From Owenia fusiformis (taxonomy: Eukaryota; Annelida; Polychaeta; Sabellida; Oweniidae), in contig CAIIXF020000001.1 of assembly GCA_903813345.2 (NCBI GenBank), positions 33,810,866-33,874,865 on the forward strand: 64,000 bases of DNA, in the 5' to 3' direction. The position numbers and the translations under genes were made by a program. The notes beneath the pieces were generated by a model. The model ran no database searches and was not told where the DNA came from. It was given only the letters and a program-made list of their open reading frames with translations. The first letter of the stretch is position 1. The number at the start of each line of letters is the position of its first letter. Of the stretch, positions 1 to 9,822 are shown in pieces.

Positions 1-233
1 AGGGCCCTTATTGACACCCATCCTTTAATCCCCCTAAAATTGCCCATATGGGGATTTATTCTCTAGATTTTCTTGTAATTGCCCGTGAGAATTTATTAAG
101 AATATCTTTTCCATTCACATGTCTTATCAGTCACAATCACAATTAAGCCAATTGCTTTCATTTCTTGTATTAGAAAATGGCAAAATGTTGACAAAAATAG
201 CATTTCTCAAAGTTGACCTTTAAACCACCCTAA
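1..233. other. AT-rich non-coding flank
   Basis: No coding signal, repeat or RNA gene is recognised here. The stretch ends at the left target-site duplication of the 242-4076 element, so it is probably ordinary non-coding DNA outside that insertion. Confidence 0.5.
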
Positions 234-612
234 TGTCAAGGGGGGGGGTGTATAGGGATATTGTATATCGTATAAGAGGGTGAAAATTTATCGTATATGG
301 TATGAGAGGTGTAAAAAATATGGTATATGGTATAATAGAAAATATATGGTATCTAGAATTAAAGAAGGCTAATTATGAAGAAATTGTACCCTAAAGTTCC
401 CCATTGTGCCACCTATCTTACTGTTACCATGTTGGAAAAACATGGAAAAGTAGTCTCTCTAATTGGTTCCACATTCCAGGTCAATCGATACTGTAAGTTT
501 AGAGAAAATCACTCTCAAACTAAGAGTTTTGTGCCCTTTTCATTCAGATTTTCACAGGAGGTGTTAAATACAGTCTCGAATAAGAATCACGCCCGGTGAT
601 CAGAAGAAATGT

Positions 613-1163
613 ATGGATAAAAGATCTATTAAAAAAGTGCAGCGCCACCAACGTGCAAATGCCAATGTTTTTGCTATAAATCAAGCAACAGGGGTCTACA
701 CGACCTGTAATAGATACTTGTAAGTGAAGTAATTATCACAAAACTATTGTCATCATTGGTTTTGTAAAACACGTTACCATAAGTTATATAAAAAGTAATC
801 AAAAATTGAACGGAGGGGGAGTAATGTGTCTATAAGACATATTATATGAAAAGAGATGTAACTTGACTTTATTTCCAATAACTCCATATATGTCCCCATT
901 TTTCACTTGTTACTGAGTAACTGAGTTCATTTTCAAGTACTCCCCCCCCCCCGTTCAATTTTAATTATTTTTGATTATGTTTTATCTATTATTTGGAAAA
1001 TTATTTTAAAAAACCGGCAATGAAATTCATTTTATGATAAATAAAAGTCGCTTATATATATTTATTACAGGTTGTGCAGACCATTGTTGCTTGATTTATA
1101 GCAAAAACATTGGCATTTGCAGGTTGGCAATGTGCGCCTTTTTAAATAGATCTTTTATCTTAG
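613..1163. repeat. Foldback (long inverted repeat) element
   Basis: Bases 613-720 are repeated as reverse complement at about 1060-1163, including a run around TTGATTTATAGCAAAAACA (right arm). A second inner pair (about 797-826 and 938-985) carries a G run on one side and a C run on the other. The whole can fold into a long hairpin. The 1034-1315 open frame lies across the right arm and is not taken as a gene. A copy of the left arm recurs at about 46090-46205. Confidence 0.7.
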
Positions 1164-1194
1164 AACTCCATCAGTTCAAAAAACAAGGCACAGA

Positions 1195-1757
1195 CGTGAA
1201 CACTATCGTACCTAAAACACAGCATTGTGGTCTTGTTGACCAAGAAAGCAAGATGGCCACAGAAAAGTTAATCAGCTCAAGAACTTATCACTGTGTAACA
1301 TATGTAAAAATTTGAATGGTTTGGCTGGAAACCTGTAGACAAGTCTTGAAAGTGAAGATTTTAGGACGGAAAATCCAAAATGGCCACCTTAAAATTTACC
1401 CAGAATGCCCAAAAACAAATCAGTTCTTGACGTTGATATGTAGAAACATCCCTGAAAATTTCAGATGAATCCCTCACATGGTTTGGCTGGAAACCTGTAG
1501 ACAAGTCTTGAAAGTGAAGATTTTAGGACGGAAAATCCAAAATGACCACCTTAAGATTTACCCAGAATGCCCAAAAACTAATCAGTTTTTGACGTTGATA
1601 TGTAAAAACATCCCTGAAAATTTCAGATGAATCCCTAAAATGGTTTGGCTGGAAACCTGTAGACAAGCTGAAAAGTGAGACGCCGCCCGCCCGCCGGCCC
1701 GCCGCCCTCCCGTCAAGCTGACTACAATATCGTACCTTTTGTTAGGTACGATAAAAA
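1195..1757 (-). mobile_element. HINE-like element with 162-bp core (family D, copy 1)
   Basis: Read on the minus strand, it starts with a perfect stem-loop (ATCGTACC, 8-base loop, GGTACGAT; 1729-1752). A G/C-rich microsatellite of CCCG type follows (1681-1711), then two full and one partial copy of a 162-bp unit, then a short inverted copy of the start (TAGGTACGAT, 1205-1214). A stem-loop, microsatellite, tandem core and internal inverted repeat are the layout of Helitron-like HINE or pearl elements. The 3' terminal hairpin is weak here. The same family interrupts the mariner at 24.1-25.2 kb in the opposite orientation. Confidence 0.6.
1318..1680. repeat. Tandem repeat, 162-bp period
   Basis: Units begin at 1318, 1480 and 1642 with GGTTTGGCTGGAAACC and keep an exact 162-bp spacing. 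The unit includes AAAATGGCCACC, a motif of the CAAAATGGC type seen in several HINE cores of this window. It is non-coding in all frames when several units are read together. Confidence 0.85.
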
Positions 1758-1905
1758 TTCAAGTAGACCTAACATATATGTATTTCCCTGTGCACTGCGC
1801 CTATTTCCATAAAGGTCAAACCACATGTTTCATGAATGATTTCAAGGCAAAGATGTATTGATGAGAATGAAAACTTCTCTATGTAACTAAAAATAACTTT
1901 CTTTT

Positions 1906-2585
1906 AAAGGACCACGGATGGTATCAAACAGATTTCAGTCATATATTAGATTTTGGATATTTTCTGAGGATTTGAACAGGTGCATATGTTAGGCCAATGA
2001 ATTAACTCCAGGACAAGCAGTCATAGAGATTATAAAATAATAAACACCCCATCAACAAGTTTTTTCTGTAATGTTGTCCTGATTTCCAGCCCATTCCACA
2101 TCTGTTGTTTCAATGTTTGTTGCATCGATCACTATGTTGCGTTTTAAGACATGGTTAACATCTTTAAATGAAAATATGATTCATGTAGCAGCAGGGGTTT
2201 TAAAGATATCAATTTTGGATGACCAATATTAAGCTGAAAACAATGGATCACATGAGTTTTCCCTATGGGAAAATAACATAGGAAATATTGTTTTCGACTT
2301 TATCCCAAATGAATCATATTTTAGAGGTTAACTGTGTCTCAAAACTGTGTCTCAAAGTGCAACATACTGGTGCATTAAACATTGAAAATGCAAAAGTGGA
2401 AAGGGCTAAAAATCAGGACAACATTTCAGAAAAACCTTCCCTGTCTCAAAGTCCAAATTATTTATTACCTCCATGAGTGCTTGATCTGGAGTTAATGCAT
2501 TGGCCTAACATCATGCACTTGTTCAAATCCTCAATAAATAGCCGAAATCCAACATATGACAGTTTGAAGGCCAAATAAACACCTT
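1906..2585. repeat. Foldback element with arms of about 300 bp
   Basis: The left arm (about 1945-2250) is repeated as reverse complement at about 2285-2562. For example GAGGATTTGAACAGGTGCAT on the left faces ATGCACTTGTTCAAATCCTC on the right, and GTTGTCCTGATT faces AATCAGGACAAC. The arms are diverged by point changes and small indels. No transposase or clear target duplication is seen. Type of origin (true foldback transposon or large MITE) is open. Confidence 0.7.
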
Positions 2586-2696
2586 TTGCTATATTAGAAT
2601 TGTGATGCTTGTATTAAAACATGCGCTGTATGAACACTTTATACTCAAATATTTTAATGATTTATCCCACATACCCCGAAACACGAGTATCCATAG

Positions 2697-3032
2697 CAGG
2701 CCTGTCAACTTGGGAACACCTAACATGAGTGACTTGGAAATGTTGAACACCTCCCCTCAAAATATGGACACCTTGGTCCAAATCTGAACACCTTGATCCA
2801 AATTTTGAACACCTTGGTTTAAATTTTATTACATCTTGCCAAATTTTGAACACCTCAAATTTTTCGCGAACTTTTTAGAAATTTTTCTACAGAAATATTT
2901 TTGCTTGACAATTACCAGATAAAATGCGTATTTGCGTGACATTTTCTGTCACGCAAAAATAATTGGCGTGACTTCAAATTCTTCAGCAAATGCGTGACAA
3001 ATACGCAAATTGCGGGACAGTTGACAGGCCTG
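2697..3032. mobile_element. MITE, 336 bp, TIR CAGGCCTGTCAACT, 6-bp duplication
   Basis: CCATAG stands directly before (2691-2696) and directly after (3033-3038) a segment with inverted ends CAGGCCTGTCAACT and AGTTGACAGGCCTG. The left half holds a degenerate array of about 24 bp built on GAACACCTTGGTCCAAATT (2735-2855). The right half holds palindromic stretches rich in GCGTGAC. Relatives lie at 52736-52900 and, fragmentary, at 16232-16330. The superfamily is not clear from a 6-bp duplication alone. Confidence 0.7.
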
Positions 3033-4084
3033 CCATAGTGACCATATTTTTCATCAAAGTTAAGAAGAGTCAATGACATTTGGCAGCCTCACGCCCAGTG
3101 ATCTGAAGAAATGAACGGAGGGGGGAGTAGCTGATTTTCGGTAAATTCAACAAATCTTGAAGATTTATTTTCAAGAGAAAGTTTGTGCCAGTTTTGAAAA
3201 AAATCTGAGGTCAGTTAAGCTATATTATCCAAGGGAGACATGTCTAGCTTCTCCTAGAGATAACTACATATGTTTTTATTTATGGAAATTATGTTGAGAC
3301 CATTTGAAGGGCATATATTGTATGGTATGAGATACTGTATTTTGAGCAATGATGTCTCAATCAGAGAAAAATTTGGAAATTTTTTATGACGCACACAGTA
3401 TACAGATCATGACCATGACAAGCCAAAAATAATCATACGCACATATTTGTATCTTTAACATTTTTACAAATAACAATTTTACCATTATCTGAATTTTTGT
3501 GAGCTGAACTGCAATAATAAAGAAAATTGAATAAAAAGAAAAATGTTCTAATTTTTTTTTGGCCCACCCTGTACATATTTTCTTCAGCAAATTTTATTTT
3601 CATAGAACGCATGATGAATCTTTTATTCCAAATTCTCAATTTCGCGTTTCAAGGAATTTTGGCTCACTATGAAGGATTCCATTGACATTACAATAAGTCA
3701 TGGGAAAGTAAGTCATAAGAAAGAGGAACACTGAGTTCCACCCATTCCAATGATGCAGGTTTTGTGCTAATTTTGAATATCTTTATGGTACTTTTACAGG
3801 TAATGGCTTTAGCAAATTGCAGAAATGCTAAGTTAGTTTTTTGGTCAAAGTAGGTTGTGAAATCACTAAAGAGAAGTCATGAATCTTTTACCATAAATGT
3901 GTTTTAAAATTATCGCATATTGTATTTCACCTGAACTTTTGTAAAATATTGTATGTTGTATAAGAGCTGTACAAAATATTGTATATGGTATAAAAGGGGT
4001 GAAAAAATATTGTATATGGTATAAGAGAGCTGAAAAATATTGTATATGCATTTCCAAGACCCTCTATACACCCCCCTGTCAAGG

Positions 4085-5166
4085 TCAAATGTCAAAATTC
4101 TCAGAAATCACATTTTAAGTAATAAGTCATACTTCCTCTTCAATTCCATGTCAATATATACTTGTTTTGTAGGGGGGCTAAAAGAGAGAGTCTTCTCGGA
4201 CTGTAATAAATAAAGGTCAAAGGGATGCCATTTGTACTCTCTTGAATTGTGGCATGTTTAGTTGATCCAAATGTGTTTGTCTAGAATAAAATAGGCTCAT
4301 ATATCACACTACTATACCTTGCATTTGGTGTTCATGAGCAACCCATTTGGCTTATTAGTAATGATTATGTATTTGTTTTTATTTGTCTGTTCCTTATGAA
4401 TGGTTTATCGGTTGAAAATTAGATGCTAGTAAGGCACTTTCAAAAATATATTAAACAATTCAATTAGACAAACAAAGTATCTTATGCATTTCTAGGTGTT
4501 AGGTATAGTAGTGTGTATATAGTACATACATATAGACCCATCTCTTCTCAAATTGACTTTTTGGAGATGCTCGTTATGAAACACCCTGCATGTCATTTGT
4601 TGAGCTACTGAATGGGTTGTTTCCAGGAATTGCTAGAACCTATTGGTTTGATTGGTGTTTCAAATTGATGGTTAAAGTATTTGATTGGATACTGTTCCTA
4701 CTCAGCCAATTAATTTTTAAAAATGCTTGCGGTCAATTGTTCCACACACATGTAGGTAAAGCTTTATACGGAGATCCAACTGTATACGTTTATCATCTAC
4801 GTGTATATACAATTTTGTAAGTTCATTGAACTTATACTGATTATGAAAACTTTGAAATAATCAACTTGTTTATGTAATGACTCACTTTAAAGGATCATGA
4901 CTCACTTTAAAGGATCGTGTTTATAATACACTACAACTACTAGGACACGGAAGCAAGCATTTAATTATAATGTGCATAATCTACACATACAGATAACAGT
5001 GCATTCAGTCTCTGGTTGATGGAGCGTTTCTATATTGGGAATAGTTATGTTCCATTAAGTACAATTTAAAATTGATTTTAGTAAATATAATAGTTCGACA
5101 TGACCCTTTAAACTATACGTATAAGTTGTACTTACACTTATGTGCGAAATCTCTCTATTGTTTATG
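4085..5166. other. Non-coding stretch, no gene recognised
   Basis: An open frame of 76 codons at 4590-4820 has no recognisable domain, and its DNA resembles sequence at about 45630-45680, so it is probably dispersed repeat. A 22-bp direct duplication (ATGACTCACTTTAAAGGATC, about 4877-4917) is present. Nothing else is supported. Confidence 0.5.
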
Positions 5167-5268
5167 AATCACTAGGGCAGAGCATTTGTACTGAAAGGAG
5201 CGTTTTCAGTACAAATATGTACTGAAAAATGTACTAGTTTTGTTTCAGTACAAATTTAAGTATATTTA

Positions 5269-6768
5269 TCCCATCGAACGAAGTTCGGAGGGATATAGGG
5301 AACGCCTCCGTCCGTCCGTACGTACGTCCGTACGTACGTCTGTCCGTCCGTCCGTCTGTCCGTCCGTCCGGGCAATAACTCAAATACCGTTGGCCCCATT
5401 TTGTTCATATTTTGTACACATATACCCTATGGGGGTAGAAGTTCTGCTCGAAAGCCGATTTTCAAAATGGCCGCTCATTTCAAAATGGCGGCCATTTTAG
5501 TGCCGATTTTACAGTAATTTAGGTGTAATATGTAAAACTGTAATAGCAATATGTTTTAAATGTAAAAAAATTATATAGGACATTAATAATGCTACAAATG
5601 TAGATATAAAAGAAGCACATGGCAGCCATCTTGAAAAATGGCGGCCTTTACTCGTCATTTTCATTTTTTTTGCTATAACTCAAAAAATAGTGGAGCGATT
5701 TTGTTCATATTTGGTATGTGATTACTATAAGCATTGCACACTGTCTAAAGACACTTTTGGTAGAAGGCGGACATTTTGAAAAATGGCCGCCATTTTAACG
5801 TATTTTACTATAACTCGAAAAGAAGTGGAGCGATTTTGTTCATATTTGGTATGTGAATACTATAAGCATAGCACACTGTCCTATGACACTTTTGGTAGAA
5901 GGCGGCCATTTTGAAAAAAATTTTGAAAAATGGCCTCCATTTTAGGGGCGGGGTCAAAATATCAATGTTCATATGGAGACGAAAGTAATTTCGTTTGGAC
6001 AACAACCCCCCCACCCCCCCTCTAGACGAAAGCTTAGGTCACTTCAAAAAAACATTGATTTTCAGGCATAATCGTATCCTATTTGCCGGGTTATTATTAC
6101 GGTGAATTAACACACGTTCGCAATTTAACTGCATTGAACTCTTCAAAAGGAGGAGGGAAAAGTACGGAATTTATTTGAAAAATGATCGAATTATCGTCTT
6201 TATCTACCGATATTTTGGACCTATCACACAAAAAAGCTCACGAACTATTGAAAACAAGCCTTTTTATCAGAACATAGCGCCAGAAAAAGTGGGTAAGTCC
6301 AATTATTTTTTGTATATCAGATCCGAATTATCGATGTCTTTTTGGTCAATGAAAGTGCCCAAAAACCCCCTCCCCCCTCGCGAAAGTACTTTCGTCTCCA
6401 TATGAACATCGATATTTTGACCCCGCCCCTTAATGTATTTTACTATAACTCGAAAAGTAGTGGAGTGATTTTGTTCATATTTAATATGTGAATACTTTAA
6501 GCATGGCACATTGTCTAATAAAACTTTGGGGAGTAGTCGGCCATCTTGAAAAATGGCCACCATTTTTATGTGTGTTATTTTACAAGTACGTGTGCGATTT
6601 TTCAAAAATTTTAGAGGTGGCTACTTAAAAGCATATTATTTCTTCTGATGACAACTTGGCTAGTGAGCAACCATTTTGAAAATGGTGGCCTTTCTGGTGT
6701 GTTGTTTTTTGATATTTGCTATTCGTTTGAAAAAATGTCGCTACGCTTTGGCGTTGCCGTTGTTCTGG
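5269..6768 (+). mobile_element. HINE-like element, family A copy 1
   Basis: It begins TCCC directly after an A and ends CTGG directly before a T, as Helitrons do (A^TC...CTRR^T). The start folds: TATCCC and CGAAC, a GAA loop, then GTTCG and GGGATA. A (CCGT)n microsatellite follows at 5308-5370. The core has repeats around GTGGAGCGATTTTGTTCATA (5690, 5827, 6461) and CAAAATGGCCGCCATTTT-type palindromes. The 3' hairpin is GCTACGC, TTTG, GCGTTGC (about 6740-6757), eight bases before CTGG. The inner inverted repeat GTTCGATGGGAT found in other copies is eroded here. It is interrupted by the MITE at 5945-6429. Confidence 0.75.
5945..6429. mobile_element. Harbinger-like MITE, 485 bp, TTA duplication
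   Basis: Inverted ends GGGGCGGGGTCAAAATATC (left) and the complement at the right match for about 48 bp with about two differences. TTA flanks both sides (5942-5944, 6430-6432). Removing the segment and one TTA gives CCATTTTAATGTATTTTACTA. The sister core unit in the same element has CCATTTTAACGTATTTTACTA (5791-5811), so an empty site can be read. A 3-bp TTA target is typical of PIF/Harbinger. No transposase inside. Confidence 0.8.
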
Positions 6769-7070
6769 TTTTGTACTGAAAAATGCACTGAATTTTTTCA
6801 GTATATTTTTCAGTACAAATTCATGTACTGAAAAATATACTGAATTTTAAGTACAAATTTAAGTATAAATAGTACTATGTACTGAAAAATGTACTGAATT
6901 TTAAGGACAAACTGAAAAATGCACTGAAAATTTAAGGATAAGTTTAAGTACAAATATATACTGAAAAATGTACTGAAATTTAAGTGCAAAAGTCAGTATA
7001 AAAATGTACTGAAAAATATACTGAAATTTAAGGATAATTTTAAGTATAAATATATGCAATGATAAATATT
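6769..7070. repeat. Subterminal repeat block of the CACTA-like element, left
   Basis: Degenerate iterations of TGTACTGAAAAATGTACTGAA in both orientations, some decayed to AAGGATAATTTAAGTA. The same motif fills 8702-9000. Such blocks are transposase-binding regions in CACTA elements; that role is inferred here. Confidence 0.7.
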
Positions 7071-7127
7071 TGTGCCCAATAATGGAAATAAGAGAAAACG
7101 TAAATGTAAGGCATACTTTATAAACTC

Positions 7128-7860
7128 TAAATCACTCAAAAAGTTCTTAGAATGGTGAAAAGTGCATGATTTTAAAAGAATTTTTGGCCGGGGTGGGGGG
7201 GTGGGGGGGTTCGCTTGGACCCCTGGAACCCCCCCAACAGGAATGCTATTACATTATGAAATTGTTTTGGATGCTTCCTTTACAGCAGCCTTTAACCAAA
7301 CTTACAAGAGTCTTTCTGTAATCAGGTTTGTTTTGCCTTGTCAAAATATTTTGTTTTGTCAGTGGATTAATAAAGTTTCTTTAGACACATCCTTTAAAGC
7401 AGACTCTAATCAAACAGGAGAGGCTAGGTTTACTGTAATCAAGTGATTTCCTTTTTAGAAGTTATGTTTATGGATTTATTAAAAACGGCCTAAATCACTC
7501 AAAAAGTTCTTAGAATGGTGAAAAAGTCCATGATTTTAAAAGAATTTTTGGCCGGGGGGGGGGGGGGGGGGGTTCGCTTGGACCCCTGAACCCCCCCCCC
7601 CCCCCCAGGAATGCTATTACATTATGAAATTATTTTGGATGCTTCCTTTACAGCAGACTTTAACCAAACTTAAAAGAGTCTCTCTGTAATCAGGTTTGTT
7701 TTGCCTTGTCAAAATATTTTGTTTTGTTAATGGATTAATAAAGTTTCTTTAGACACATCCTTGAAAGCAGACTCTAATCAAACTGGAGAGGCTAGGTTTA
7801 CTGTAATCAAGTGTTTTCCTTTTAATAAGTTATGTTTTTGGATTTAATTATTTAAGATGT
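7128..7860. repeat. Tandem duplication, 363 bp, with G and C homopolymers
   Basis: Copy one starts at 7128 and copy two at 7491, both with AAATCACTCAAAAAGTTCTT. Each has a G-rich tract after TTTTTGGCC. In copy two, about 20 G are followed 17 bases later by a run of about 17 C, able to pair as a hairpin. No stable coding frame spans both copies. Confidence 0.8.
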
Positions 7861-8307
7861 ATCCTGTAATAATATCTGATTGCATTTTCTCCATCAATAA
7901 ATTTCTTTTTAGCCCGATCAAACCTTTCAAATATAATGCATATATAAGGGTTATGTACTGGGAGGTTTTGGATACCCATATTTCCTGAGGGATAACCCTT
8001 TATTTAAAACTGATCGTACATAACATGTGTATTCCATACCTTTTGAGGTTTCTAGATACATTCTACCTTATTAATTAAGTTCTAAAATTCAAAAACATTA
8101 AAGGTACACATTTTCTCAGTCTTAAAAATAAGTTTTTCATGAGATTTTCACTCATATTGCTTGAGAAAATTAATTAATTGATATCAAAATTAAAATATAT
8201 AACATGAACATAGAACCTCATTTGTTCGAGTATAGCAAAATCCATGGTATAGATGTCAAAGTCAGGAAGATGTCGTAATTCAAAATCTAAGTATATTTTT
8301 CAGTATA

Positions 8308-8700
8308 AAGGACGATTCTCGGTTTGGAGAACGAAGTTCATCAATCTTAATGAGCATTATCCCTGCTTCAGACAAATTTGATTTTTTTTACATAATATAG
8401 ATTTGAATGTCTTCTTTTGAATAGTCATAATTTAATTTGGGTAATATTTCTAGATTTTTCGCAAAAAAATATTAGCGCAGTACACTGATGAACTTCTTTC
8501 CCCAAATCGAGACTTGTATTTTATTGAATAGGTCTAATTGAACGTTATCCCTGCTTCAGACCAATTTGTTAATTTTACATCTTGTAGATTTAAATGTCCT
8601 CTTTTGAATATTCATAGTTTAATTTGGGTAATATTTCTATATTTTTCATGAAAAAAATTATTAGCCCAGGAGACTGTTCTCCAAACCGAGAATCGTCCTT
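8308..8700. mobile_element. MITE, 393 bp, TA duplication, inside the CACTA-like element
   Basis: Ends AAGGACGATTCTCGGTTTGG (8308) and the exact complement ending at 8700 are flanked by TA on both sides (8306-8307, 8701-8702). The interior is a direct duplication of about 188 bp: TTATCCCTGCTTCAGAC appears at about 8358 and 8545. A TA duplication suggests a Tc1/mariner-type origin. It sits between blocks of the host element's subterminal repeat. Confidence 0.75.
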
Positions 8701-8701
8701 T

Positions 8702-9000
8702 ACACTTAAATATGCCCTTAAATTTCAGTATATTTTTCAGTACATATTTGCACTTAAAATCACACTTAAATTTCAGTATATTTTTAAGTACATTTTTGCA
8801 CTTAAAATTCAGTATATTTTTCAGTATAAATATATACTGAAAAATGTACTTAAAATTTCAGTACATTTTTCAGTATATAATTATACTGAAATTTGCACTG
8901 AAATTTTAAGCATATTTTTCAGTACATATTTATACTGAAAATATACTTAAAAATTCAGTACATTTTTCAGTACATATTTGTACTGAAAATGCTCCTTTCA
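8702..9000. repeat. Subterminal repeat block of the CACTA-like element, right
   Basis: Iterated CAGTACATTTTTCAGTA and CTTAAAATTTCAGTA, the complement of the left block. It ends in the right TIR. Confidence 0.75.
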
Positions 9001-9033
9001 GTACAAATGCTCTGCCCTAGTGAATATTATTCC

Positions 9034-9822
9034 TATATCAATCTCCTGTTACTTACTTGCTTGCTCGCTTCCTCCCTTCCTTGCTTCTTCGCTTCCTTCC
9101 TTCCTTGCTTCCTTCCTCGCTTCCTCACATCCTTCCTTCCTCGCTTCCTTCCATCCTTGCTTCCTTCCTTCCTCGCTTCCTTCCTTCTTTGCTTCCTTGC
9201 TTCATTCCTTCCTTGCTTCCTCACTTCATTCCTAGCTTCCTCCATCACTTCCCTCCTTTCTTTCTTGCTTCCTTCCTTGCTTCCCTCCTCCCTTGCTTCC
9301 TCGCTTCCTTCCTTCCTCGCTTCCTTCCTTCCTCGCTTCGATCCTTCCTCGCTTCCTCGCATTCTTGCATCCTTCCTTCTACGCTTCCTTCCTTCCATCC
9401 TTGCTTCCTTCCTTTCTTGCATCCTCCCTTCCTTGCTTCCTCCCTTCCTTGCTTCCTCACTTCCTTCCTTCTTTGCTTCCATGCATCCTTCCTTCCTCGC
9501 TTCGCTCCTTCCTTGCTTCCTTCCTTTCTTCCTCGCTTACTTCCTTCCTCGCATCCTTCCTTCCTTGCTTCCTCCTTTCCTTGCTTCCTCGCTTCCTTGC
9601 TTCCTCGCTTCCTTGCTTCCTCGCTTCCTTCCTTCTTCCTTGCTTCTTTCCTTCCTCGCTTCCTTCCTTCCTTTCTTCCTTGCCTCTTCTTTTCTTGCTT
9701 CCTTCCTTCTTTGCTTCATTCCTTCCTCGCATCTTTCCTTCCTCGCTTGCTTCCCACCTTGCTTTCTCGCTTCCTTCCTTCCTCGCTTCCTTCCTTCCTC
9801 GCTTCCTTCCTTCCTCGCTTCT
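9034..9822. repeat. Polypyrimidine satellite (TTCC with GCTTCC/TCGC interruptions), part 1
   Basis: Almost all plus-strand bases are C or T, with an irregular CTTCCTTCCTTGCTTCCTCG pattern. Because A is nearly absent, the plus strand cannot form TAA, TAG or TGA, so long open frames appear in all three frames, and long frames appear on the complement too. They are artefacts. Long purine/pyrimidine strands of this sort can form triplex DNA in principle. Confidence 0.9.

Larger units (their letters stand above)
242..4076. mobile_element. Composite hAT-like element, 3.8 kb, 8-bp target duplication
   Basis: The 8-mer TGTCAAGG occurs at 234-241 and again at 4077-4084. The bases between begin with a G run plus TGTATAG and end with CTATACA plus a C run, which are inverted copies. 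Just inside each end are degenerate repeats of about 28 bp, built on ATATTGTATATGGTATAAGAG at the left (260-350) and their complements at the right (3910-4050), so subterminal repeats are mirrored. An 8-bp duplication is the habit of hAT elements, but no transposase is visible, so the element is non-autonomous or a shell. It hosts nested repeats: a foldback at 613-1162, a HINE at 1195-1757, a foldback at 1906-2585 and a MITE at 2697-3032. The homopolymeric G run leaves the exact edge uncertain by a base or two. Confidence 0.6.
5170..9022. mobile_element. CACTA-like (EnSpm/CMC) non-autonomous element, 3.85 kb
   Basis: The ends are CACTAGGGCAGAGC (5170 onward) and its complement ending at 9022. 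The inverted match continues for about 66 bp with one visible mismatch. AAT at 5167-5169 is repeated at 9023-9025. CACTA termini, a 3-bp duplication and multiple subterminal repeats are the known traits of CACTA/EnSpm elements. The subterminal motif TGTACTGAAAAATGTACTGA is iterated at 5200-5250, 6766-7070 and 8700-9000. No transposase is found. The interior carries a HINE (5269-6768), a tandem duplication (7128-7860) and a TA-flanked MITE (8308-8700). The superfamily is inference from the ends. Confidence 0.7.

Noticed and set aside
1034-1315. 93-codon frame
   Set aside because: Lies on the right arm of a foldback element and on the end of a HINE.
4590-4820. 76-codon frame with hydrophobic stretch
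   Set aside because: No recognisable domain; the DNA resembles a second site at 45.6 kb, so probably repeat.
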